Origin: Ophiobolus disseminans
Lineage: Eukaryota; Ascomycota; Dothideomycetes; Pleosporales; Phaeosphaeriaceae
DNA: 12,240 nt
Direction of reading: 5' to 3'
Assembly (NCBI GenBank): GCA_010093685.1
Contig: MU006259.1
Coordinates: 18,228 to 30,467, forward strand
In this document: piece after piece, positions 1 to 6,700 of the stretch
Layout of the letters: each line of letters begins with the position of its first letter
Numbering within the stretch: the stretch's first letter is position 1
The notes under the pieces: model-generated
Told to the model about the DNA's origin: nothing
Databases searched by the model: none
Seen by the model: the letters and a program-made list of their open reading frames with translations, nothing else
Translations under genes and position numbers: made by a program

Positions 1-68
1 CTGCTCTTGGAAACCCTCTGCTCCTGGAAACGTGCTGCTCCTGGAGACATGCTGCTCCTGGAAACGCG
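1..68. repeat. 17-bp minisatellite, four copies, cut by window edge
   Basis: Four head-to-tail copies of a 17-base unit close to ctgctcctggaaacgtg begin at base 1. They differ at a few positions, mainly the last three bases. The array decays after base 68 into 'cttaagcagc'. Since 17 is not a multiple of three, it is unlikely to encode a protein repeat. It starts at the window edge, so its true length is unknown. Confidence 0.85.
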
Positions 69-951
69 CTTAAGCAGCATGGACTTGCGTGTGGATAGGA
101 GGTAGCGGCATGCTGTTGCGGATGGTTAGCTATATACAGTATAGCAAGCATGATTGAGGATGCGATTCTGTGCCTGGAGGGATAAATCTGAATATTGGAC
201 ATAGAACCGTGGATCAAATGTCTTTTAACGTTACACTAGAAGAGCCGTGCGCTTCCTGAGATGAGCTGTGGGCTCAGTCGTTGCTTTGCTGTCCACGAGC
301 TAATCACTCACCATCCTCACCATCTACTTCAACCGCTCACTCCCAGCGCTTCAACCCGAAACTTCCAGACTATCCTTCACAACAGCCTTTTCTAATAGTG
401 CCGTTGTCGCATTACTGAAGACTTAGCTACTGTAATAATTAGATATGCATAGGTCAACCGGTCCTGAAAGCGCCAGAAAAGGTGTTTAGTAAGCGCTAGC
501 GGCTGGCCCACTCAGCACCTCTGCGAACACCTAGCGGTTTATCCGCCATATCTGCTACTTCACACAGCCTGGACGCGAATCCTTGCGAATTGAGGTTGAG
601 GATATATTGGGTGATCGTCTGCTCTTATGTAGCAATGAGCTTATAGGAGTTTGGTCGTGTTTCGAGGCGAAATGGTACTCTAGTTCAACTCCAAGTTCCA
701 GTTACAATACTCGCCATCTAACTTACTCCAAAAATTGCCACTTCTTCAAGCCATTTTCAATCTCCCTGGTTCCTATCAGCGAATGTATCGTAACCTCTAC
801 AAAACTCAGCCGGCCAAGATGTCTCCTGCTCTATCACCTTCACTCTCTCTTTAAATTACTACGACCAAGTAAATTTACCTACGATTCTACAGTGAAATAA
901 TCCGTGCTAATCATCTTATAGCAAGGCTGTTGGGCTTTTAAAGAACTGATT
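69..951. other. No convincing gene
   Basis: Only short open stretches occur here. The longest, on the plus strand at 583-900, begins at a TTG and gives a low-complexity, Ser/Leu-rich translation without a recognisable motif. Around 300-375 there is a pyrimidine-rich, A-poor stretch like a fungal 5' leader, and an ATG follows at 445, but that frame closes after 14 codons. Parts of 480-620 read like worn coding sequence in more than one frame, but no model holds together. Confidence 0.5.
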
Positions 952-1251
952 TAGACACAGGCAGATCACAACCTGATTCACGTCATACACTATTCTTTGC
1001 CTAATACCTGGAAGGCGGCAGTCGAACAGCTTGGCCAAATCGACATGCACACGAAGGTGTTACGAGAGCTTAGCGCTTAGAAGCTTTTCAAACAGGTGAA
1101 TGAACTTAGCGAGGCTTATGGTTTTCATGGGATCGCAAGCTATTGACCGACGAAGATCGTGAAAAGATATACAGATAGAGAGATTCTGATGATGGCTCTG
1201 TTGCGTCTAGCGTGAACCCTGCTAGTTACGATAGACCCTCGTACCGTGCAT
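952..1251 (+). pseudogene. Decayed coding relic, family unknown
   Basis: From 955 the plus strand reads as natural-looking protein, including NTWKAAVEQLGQIDMHTK, until an in-frame TAG at 1078-1080. The same frame goes on for about 15 residues (KLFKQVNELSEAYGF). The plausible reading then moves to another frame near 1126-1128, as if one base were lost, and continues with WDRKLLTDEDREKIYR. A TAG follows at 1176-1178, then RDSDDGSVASSVNPASYDRP. The frameshift and two stops argue for a broken gene fragment. The last part overlaps the 3' end of the antisense RING gene, so its right limit is uncertain. I do not recognise the family. Spurious open sequence remains possible, but the composition is more protein-like than the neighbouring frames. 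Confidence 0.4.
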
Positions 1252-2167
1252 TCGCAGTAGCCTCATCGACCAATAACTTGTGTGCTCCAGTGTTGCTGAT
1301 AGCATAACACTGCGAAGTTCATGCGGCTCTTTGCAGACGGGGCACGATATGCGGTAGGTAGCAAAATCGTTGAGGTCACGAACCTCCTGCCCAGTATTTT
1401 GTGCTGTCCAATTTCTCATGCAAGCTCGGCAGATTGGATGCCCTAAACAGCTATTAGTAGAAGCTTAAATAAAAGTGGAGGGGGGGGGAGAGGGGGTTTA
1501 CCGCAAGCAACGTCGACAAGGTCGCGAGCTGTAGTCGTGTAACAGATGCAACAATCCAAACTATACAACCTGTGGGTTTCTGCCGTCTGAGACGGATGAT
1601 GCTGGCACTCCATCTCAGGATTCTGCGTCATACGCTCACAACATCCACCACACCAGGGCTGGCTAAGGTTAGTTGATCCAGTAAACCTCTAAACGAACTT
1701 ACTGCGCCGCATCCGACTAAGATATGAGGCGATTCTAACGCGTTGCTGAAATCGAACTTGGTAGCGCAGTTGTTACAGTGGCCAGCGGACGTATCGATGG
1801 CCTGGTCTACAAGAGCAACCCGAACTGCATCTAACGTGGCCTTGGCCTTCTTGAAGTCCTTCATGAGACTATTATACTTGTCCTGCAAGTCTGATCGATG
1901 ATTGTCCTCCTCTTCTAACTGCTGGGAAACTTTGGTAAGCTCAGTCAAAGCGGCATGCACTCCCAGCGCAGATGTACGAGGCGGCGGGGCAATCGGCTCG
2001 TGTGAAGCATCAGTCTGGTCGAAAGTTTCTGACTCAGGCGAGGATTTAGTTAAGTCGATGATTGGAGAGTGACGGCGGCGCTTCGCGCGTCGCTGCCGGT
2101 TCTCTGACGGTGACGATTCAGGCATGATACGAGGATGACCCAAGAGAAGGGGAGCTGCAGGCATCAT
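1222..2167 (-). CDS. Double-RING protein with SIM-like motif, putative E3 ligase
   Basis: Probable ubiquitin (or SUMO-targeted ubiquitin) E3 ligase, nuclear by inference. Three minus-strand exons, 2167-1703, 1658-1502 and 1442-1222, give 280 residues. The introns are 44 bp (GTAAGT, CTAAC branch, CCAG) and 59 bp (GTAAAC, CTAAT branch, TTTAG). In order: basic patch RQRRAKRRR (about 24-32); IIDLT at 36-40 followed by acidic/Ser residues, a classic SUMO-interaction motif; likely coiled coil (about 73-121); a degenerate RING with C131, C134, C153, C158 and C161, Ala155 standing where the His ligand should be; then a canonical C3HC4 RING with C191, C194, C207, H209, C212, C215, C241 and C244. Splicing is needed to join 'CG' to 'HPICRAC'. 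The first of two adjacent ATGs was chosen; a third at codon 15 is possible. The gene at 6701 shares the plan. The RING assignment is firm; the SUMO role is inferred. Confidence 0.82.
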
Positions 2168-2250
2168 GCAGACTTGGATGTGAGGGAGAAGGACAGATGA
2201 GGCGAGAGAAGAGAAGTGAGGGAAGAAAGAGGAGAGGAGTAGAGGTTATA
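2168..2250 (-). promoter_or_regulatory. Leader/promoter of the first RING gene, CT-rich
   Basis: Read on the minus strand, the 75 bases before the ATG are almost pure pyrimidine (runs such as cctctcctctttcttccctc). This is typical of fungal core promoters and 5' leaders. A weak TATA-like 'cttataacc' lies at about 2243-2251. The start site itself cannot be fixed from sequence. Confidence 0.45.
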
Positions 2251-2847
2251 AGTAAAGATCATGTCGATTGTTGCGTACCCATTCCTTGTAGTAGAGCACG
2301 GGCAGAGCGAGTGACGCGATAAGAGCGTAATCTCGATCACCTGCATGCATAGTTGTTAGGAGATCTACATGCTCTTGCAGTATCCGGCCTTGCCGACTAC
2401 TGGGATAGATATAACTTTGAAGTAGTCGTGATGGCGGCTGCAGGTGCCCACATTTTGAGGAGTGAGAATTAGAGTAAGTTAAGTTAAAACCGGACACACA
2501 TCCACACAACCCTGAACACAATTAAGCGAAGAGAGAAGCTTAATTGAAGATGCAGATGACAGCCTTCGTTGTCTTCAGTTCGTCCACAATTGAACTTCCA
2601 GACCGTGCTCGCATCTCGTCCTTCTGCCTAGCCGGCATCGGGAGCATAATAGCAGTGTCTATATCTACAAGTGCCGGCACAAGCTATCACTACGATGAGG
2701 GGGATGATGATATGTCAAGTAGTACGTATGTAGTTATTACTTCGCTGTGCATTAGGCGAGCCCTAGTAGTGTTATTAGTTCGTATCTTAGGTGACGCAAG
2801 GAAGCTTGGAGGAAGGCTTGGTAACTTTAGACTCCCTGCTACTCGAG
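2251..2847. other. Intergenic region, no convincing gene
   Basis: On the minus strand an open frame ending at 2246 contains a protein-like end (ILQEHVDLLTTMHAGDRDYA onward to a hydrophobic ALPVLYYKEW), but it has no clear start or splice partner, and its only late ATG leaves 34 codons. On the plus strand, 2550-2873 is open from an ATG, but the translation has no motif and the end overlaps the 3' end of the F-box-like gene. This strip probably holds the 3' region of that gene and the upstream region of the RING gene. Confidence 0.45.
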
Positions 2848-3700
2848 TTACATACGTCGTACCGGTTCATTGATAGTAGCCCCGTACAGATATTTCCAAT
2901 GCCCTTCGGGATCTCTCCCTAAGCCATATGACCCAACATTATGCAATATTTCCAACTTCATCCTGTGTCTTGATTCAACTCCAAGATCCGCCCAGACCTT
3001 CTGCTCAGCGATGTCCCTTTTCTCGATCCAGTCATCGATATTCTGGATGAAAGCGATGGTCAAACCGTCCCTGAACGGCCACAGGTAGATGTTGGAGACG
3101 TTCCAAACTAGTGCCTGCCATTGCTGCTTCCGCCGACGAAGTGCCCTGTTCAAAGTTCGGGCTAGCCTTCTTCCGGGACCTTGGCACTCAATACGGACTG
3201 TAATTGTTTCTCGGTTGATGACTGAGCGAAGAAGAGGTAAGATGTCCAGTGGATTGGTACCACGGCGTCGCGCTATGCTGATAGGAAGCTTTACATGCGC
3301 CTTCATGTTAGATGAAAGTGGCAGAAAGTCTTGCACAAATCTTTCTGCTTCAGAGAGTCGGATGTAAACGATGTTTCCAAGATACAAGGGGCGGAACTCA
3401 TTGCGAATCTGCTTGCACACCTGCGTCAAGCTCGCACCGCTTCTATCACGATCCGTGCATCTTCCTCCTTTGAACTTGAGTTTGAGACCTGATGGTACTA
3501 GACAGTACTCATAGACGCTGTTTCGAAGCTCTGTACAAGAATTTCAGCGAGTGCTTCCTTTAATGTTTACGTAGCATACCTGCTGGTAGTTTAAGGAACG
3601 GAAATGGCCGCGTTGAATAGTGTGAGGTGGTAGAGGGTTTGTTGCGTTTACTTCGCCGAAGGCCGTATGCTTCTGGAGCTTTTCCTTTGAGTTTATGCAT
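2848..3700 (-). CDS. F-box-like (2EXR-type) fungal protein
   Basis: Two minus-strand exons, 3700-3580 and 3530-2848, give 267 residues. The 49-bp intron has donor GTATGC, a CTGAA-type branch and acceptor TACAG, and its phase joins codon 41. The spliced product contains FPFLKLPAELRNSVYEYCL (33-51) and, about 25 residues on, LTQVCKQIRNEFRPLY (75-90). This two-part signature marks a large Pezizomycotina family annotated as F-box-like or 2EXR; family members may be substrate adaptors of SCF ligases, but most have no proven function. The rest is basic and Arg-rich (an RRRKQQW segment near 168-174), with no further domain recognised. The 20 residues before the F-box are Lys/Arg/Ser-rich. The ATG at 3700 is the first after a TATA-like element near 3745 and a short CT-rich leader. 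The family match is confident; the ubiquitin role is not. Confidence 0.8.
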
Positions 3701-3842
3701 ACCAATACGAGAAACGAAGTGCTAGAGAGCAAAGAGAAGGCTGATATAAATCTAGCAATCTAGAAGTAGCTCGGCGCTAAGAGACGTCCAAGCCGCTTCA
3801 AGAGCAACATTAGTGAGGATATCTGGAGAGATGGCTTCTTTA

Positions 3843-3903
3843 CAGTGCCGGTCACAGTTGGTTTCCGGTTCTAGTGTCAGCTTTGTTCTTAGGGCACAGC
3901 CCA
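3843..3903 (+). repeat. Left terminal inverted repeat of the MITE
   Basis: 61 bases starting CAGTGCCGGTCACAG and ending in GGGCACAGCCCA. The innermost 24 bases (3880-3903) differ from the right arm at one position only, so the inner half is better conserved than the middle of the arm. Confidence 0.88.
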
Positions 3904-3982
3904 CACGTTAAGGGCCCTACTAGATTTGTGCTAGCGTCCAACAGTATCAGCATGACGTGTCTTACGATAAACATGAACTGAA

Positions 3983-4043
3983 TGGGCTGTGCCCGAAGAA
4001 CAAAGCTAACTCCGAAAGCGGAAACAAATTGTGACCAGCACTG
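3983..4043 (-). repeat. Right terminal inverted repeat of the MITE
   Basis: Reverse complement of the left arm with ten mismatches and no gaps. It runs from TGGGCTGTGCCC to TGACCAGCACTG and is followed directly by TA. Confidence 0.88.
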
Positions 4044-4045
4044 TA

Positions 4046-4264
4046 TCATTTGTGTCACTTTTTATCATAATTGCTGATAATGACGACGTGACAAGGTTGA
4101 CGACAAGGTGGCAAAACTGACACACCAACCCCTGGATAGAATGCTGACAGAAAGCGAATTGGTGGTGTTGGGCGGCTCGGAGGCGCTAGCTATACAGTAC
4201 AGTACCTAAGCGAGAGGTCCTCCTCTACCTAAACCCCTCGCCGCCCGATCACCAGTCTACAAAC
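4046..4264 (+). promoter_or_regulatory. Upstream region of the methyltransferase gene
   Basis: About 220 bp separate the MITE from the ATG. An inverted CCAAT box (attgg, 4158-4162) lies about 105 bp upstream of the start. 'tatacagtacagtac' at about 4190-4204 is the nearest AT-richer element; there is no clear TATA box. The last 45 bases are C-rich and lead into the favourable start context acaaacATGG. Confidence 0.45.
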
Positions 4265-5167
4265 ATGGCGACCGACTCCGAGCGTGAACCACTAACCAAT
4301 AATAACCCCAAGCTCCAATCGTATTACCTGTCACTCGAGTCAAGGATCGGCTACCGACTATTGCTTGGGGGCACCCGTCATTTTGGCTACTATGAGCATA
4401 ACACGTACTGGCCCTTTCCTATCAGCCGTGCGCTGCGCCTGATGGAAGATAAGTTGGCCGAGACGCTGAATCTCTCGTCAGGAGCGCATGTTCTCGACGC
4501 TGGTTGTGGCATCGGTCATGTTGCGCTGCATCTCGCGGAGCGTTACGGCTATCGCATCCAAGGCATTGACGTCGTTGACCATCACATTGCGAAAGCAAAA
4601 CGAAACATTGATCGATCTGGCTTATCTGAGGGCCGAATAAAGGCGCGGAAGATGGATTATCACCACTTGGAAGACCTCAAGGAGGCATCCTTTGACGGCC
4701 TTTACACCATGGAGACGTTCGTACATGCCACAGACCCCAAAGCAGTGCTGGCGAACTTCTATCGCGTCCTTCGTCCTGACGGCCACCTCTCACTCTTCGA
4801 ATATGACCACAGTCTACTCGAAGACTCGACTAATAACATGATGCAATCTATGCGCTTGATTAACGATTACGCTGCTATGCCAACAAACGCCCTGTCGCAT
4901 CCCGGTGTGTTCCAAGGGATGCTTGAGGACGCCGGGTTCACACACGTGGTCGTTCGCGACTACTCGGAGAACATCAAGCCTATGACCAGGCTGTTCTTCC
5001 TGATCGCCTACATCCCTTACTTAATCATTACCTTCTTCCAACTTGAGCGATACTTCATCAATACCGTGGCCGGAGTGCAATCATACCAAGGGCACGGACA
5101 TTGGCGGTACATTGCCATCTCAGCAACGAAACCTGGGGGAGTTCTCGAGGCGGCAAAACATCAGTGA
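4265..5167 (+). CDS. Class I SAM-dependent methyltransferase
   Basis: An intronless 300-residue protein that transfers a methyl group from S-adenosylmethionine; the acceptor is unknown. Motif I is HVLDAGCGIG (75-84, the glycine-rich SAM loop). The acidic end of strand 2 is GIDVVD (100-105), a likely adenine-contacting MDYH lies at 130-133, and the post-II/III region is FDGLYTMETFVHATDP (143-158). RVLRPDGHLSLFEY (167-180) is typical of Methyltransf_11/UbiE/sterol-type enzymes. The N-terminal GGTRHFGYY (35-43) resembles the segment before the fold in sterol and tocopherol methyltransferases. A hydrophobic stretch (about 243-259, LFFLIAYIPYLIITFF) suggests a membrane or lipid contact, so a lipid or prenyl substrate is possible but unproven. 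It lacks the C-terminal domain of ERG6 and is not called as such. The start has A at -3 and G at +4. No biosynthetic partner genes adjoin it. Confidence 0.9.
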   Translation: MATDSEREPLTNNNPKLQSYYLSLESRIGYRLLLGGTRHFGYYEHNTYWPFPISRALRLMEDKLAETLNLSSGAHVLDAGCGIGHVALHLAERYGYRIQGIDVVDHHIAKAKRNIDRSGLSEGRIKARKMDYHHLEDLKEASFDGLYTMETFVHATDPKAVLANFYRVLRPDGHLSLFEYDHSLLEDSTNNMMQSMRLINDYAAMPTNALSHPGVFQGMLEDAGFTHVVVRDYSENIKPMTRLFFLIAYIPYLIITFFQLERYFINTVAGVQSYQGHGHWRYIAISATKPGGVLEAAKHQ

Positions 5168-5255
5168 GACTGTCTAAACTCTGGACTGCCAGGAGGTTAC
5201 ATGGTTTCTAGAGACCTCGTCTACAGCTCGGGCGTTTCCTGGCGTCCTTCAACTT

Positions 5256-5450
5256 CTAAAAAGGAGAGTGGAGATGCGTGTCGTCCTCCGCACTATGTAG
5301 TGCTTTGCCCTTTTTAATAGCGAGGCGGACCGCTTGACTTGATGGAATGAGATGCGCAAACATGAAGCGGCGAGGTGCCCGGATGGGTTCTGGAGGCGGA
5401 GTACCAGGCTTGGTGGTACTTCCGTGATCAAACCCATCAAGACGTGACAT
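5256..5450 (-). CDS. Possible small protein of 64 residues, unknown
   Basis: From an ATG at 5450 the minus strand is open for 64 codons. The translation looks like real coding sequence: GSTTKPGTPPPEPIRAPRRF in the first half, then FAHLIPSSQAVRLAIKKGKA, ending HLHSPF. There is no signal peptide, membrane segment or known domain. The open frame extends upstream without an ATG to a TGA. Support for the start: the preceding 50 bases are C/T-rich and end caactccaATG, and a TATA-like aatataatag lies about 100 bp upstream. It is convergent with the methyltransferase gene, 88 bp from its stop codon. It could also be the last exon of a longer gene, though no acceptor in the right phase was found. Confidence 0.45.
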   Translation of the reverse strand: MSRLDGFDHGSTTKPGTPPPEPIRAPRRFMFAHLIPSSQAVRLAIKKGKALHSAEDDTHLHSPF

Positions 5451-5543
5451 TGGAGTTGAGATTGCGTGAGCTTCGGCAGGAGAGAGGAAGATATGGCGTG
5501 ACGGCAATCAACTGAACGTGAGACATCTGCAGAGATGCTTGGA

Positions 5544-5553
5544 CTATTATATT
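5544..5553 (-). promoter_or_regulatory. TATA-like element upstream of the small ORF
   Basis: On the minus strand aatataatag stands about 100 bp before the ATG at 5450, followed by a CT-rich leader. The spacing suits a TATA box with a leader of about 60-70 bases. It matters mainly as support for the small gene. Confidence 0.35.
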
Positions 5554-5802
5554 ACCGTCGCCTTGTCCTAAAGCGCCAGTGACTTAACTTTACATTGCTG
5601 ATTGCGCATACTAATGTAACTTTGTAACAGTATAGAAATTTTATGTAACAGATGACGCAGTGATTCATGCAAGCTCTTTTTGAACAAGTTCCAACTAAGC
5701 TGTGTTAATGCAGAGTCTACTAATCGTATATTTTAAACCCATATTAACGTCCCTCCCTGCGTGCTGGGTAGGCTGGTAAATGGGGTTAAGGTACTCAGCT
5801 GT

Positions 5803-5895
5803 AGGTATAGGTTGGGTTGTGGTCGCACGGGCCTCTGGGTATAGGTTGGGTTGAGGTCGCATGGACCTGAGGTTGTGGTTGGGTTGTGGTAGCTC
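5803..5895. repeat. 34-bp imperfect tandem repeat, about 2.7 copies
   Basis: Copies start at 5803, 5837 and 5871 and share a GT-rich core, ggtataggttgggttg(t/a)ggtcgca. The third copy is the most diverged and ends at about 5895. The array is G/T-rich on the plus strand with almost no C in its core. It runs directly into the orphan ORF frame, so the first codons of that frame are repeat-derived. Confidence 0.7.
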
Positions 5896-5989
5896 TAGCG
5901 CGGAGCTGACGGACTGGACTGGAGGCAGCATCCACCGTCGTCTCAAGAGAGATAGCTACCCTCAGGAGCCTCGCGAGATTGCATCTCAG

Positions 5990-6226
5990 ATGTCGCTAGA
6001 CGAGATCACGCTGACCAACAAGCGTGTCGTGAAGAACACTCATAAGGTCCTTGCGGTGTTCCTATACAACATGAACCTCCGCCCACACGTCCGCTTCACG
6101 AAGGAAAACACCATACTAAGCATGGCAATCTCGGGGCGATACCGCAACGAGTACATTGACACCAAAGTGCATCGGGCTGTGGATTGGGCTGAGCTACATT
6201 GTCCTATTGTCTTGCATGAACTTTAG
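5990..6226 (+). CDS. Orphan ORF of 78 residues, possibly a gene remnant
   Basis: The frame is open from 5861, but its first 10-12 codons lie in the 34-bp repeats; the ATG at 5990 gives a 78-residue product. That product reads as genuine protein: SLDEITLTNKRVVKNTHKVL, a hydrophobic AVFLYNMNLRP turn, then YIDTKVHRAVDWAELHCPIV. No known domain is recognised and there is no signal peptide. Upstream residues (about 5900-5989) also look coding-like, so it may be the last exon or a 3' fragment of a longer, broken gene. No promoter element or acceptor site settles which. Confidence is low for an expressed gene and moderate that this was once coding. Confidence 0.35.
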   Translation: MSLDEITLTNKRVVKNTHKVLAVFLYNMNLRPHVRFTKENTILSMAISGRYRNEYIDTKVHRAVDWAELHCPIVLHEL

Positions 6227-6493
6227 CTTTGTCTAACCCGGTTTAATTGCGCGTGAAGAGCACCTGACTTCATGCAAGTGACCGAGAATCAGCCCCAGTT
6301 GTCATCAGGGGCTGTTCCGCTGTTAACGATATGCATGCTGACACCTCTCGAAACCGCCAGCAGTAATAGAAACATAGAAACGTAACAGTATGGAGGCTCA
6401 GCTTGAGATAACAACTGTAGCCTTTATGCGTGGTGGACGACTGGAAGCCAATTGGCGAAGGCGACATCATAGCCCGCAGCTAGAAGATAAGAA
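6227..6493. other. Intergenic region, no gene seen
   Basis: Nothing convincing is encoded. A minus-strand open frame at 6270-6470 gives a Cys/Ser/Leu mixture with no motif. A small hairpin is possible where cagcccc (about 6291) faces ggggctg (about 6308), but a 7-bp stem is weak. Confidence 0.5.
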
Positions 6494-6500
6494 TATATAA
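6494..6500 (+). promoter_or_regulatory. TATA box of the second RING gene
   Basis: The sequence gaaTATATAAgcc is a close TATA consensus. It lies about 205 bp before the ATG at 6701. The intervening sequence is pyrimidine-rich (tctctacaacctttccattttg) and contains no ATG before 6701, consistent with a leader of about 170 bases. Confidence 0.6.
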
Positions 6501-6700
6501 GCCAGAGCAGAGTAACTGTACTTCAACTCGACTCGTACAGTCTCTGACAGCAGTATCTCTACAACCTTTCCATTTTGTACGTGGCGACTCCGCCAGACTT
6601 TTCAACATCGTTAGTGTGAACGACCTCACTCATTCGTGGCATTCATAGTTCCATATCTCTTCTTGCAACTTTGCACATTCTGGGAGTTACCAACATCGAT

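Larger units (their letters stand above)
3843..4043. mobile_element. MITE, Tc1/mariner-pogo type, 201 bp
   Basis: A compact non-coding element bounded on both sides by TA (3841-3842 and 4044-4045), the target duplication expected of Tc1/mariner-superfamily insertions. Its ends begin CAGTG and end CACTG. The two 61-base termini are inverted copies matching at 51 of 61 positions, and they flank a 79-base centre. The ORF across it encodes nothing recognisable. A transposase supplied in trans, perhaps of the pogo/Fot1 family, is inferred. The element lies between the divergently transcribed F-box-like and methyltransferase genes, about 220 bp upstream of the latter's ATG. Confidence 0.88.

Noticed and set aside
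583..900. 105-codon plus-strand ORF starting with TTG
   Set aside because: It has no ATG near its start, no motif and no promoter support. The translation looks like random Ser/Leu-rich sequence.
3852..4058. 68-codon minus-strand ORF
   Set aside because: It spans the MITE almost end to end and is made from its inverted repeats, with no protein motif.
5664..6277. ttcatgcaag at 5664 and its inverted copy at 6211, with a third near 6268, as ends of an element around the orphan ORF
   Set aside because: Only ten bases match and the flanks do not extend the repeat or show a target duplication, so chance is likely.
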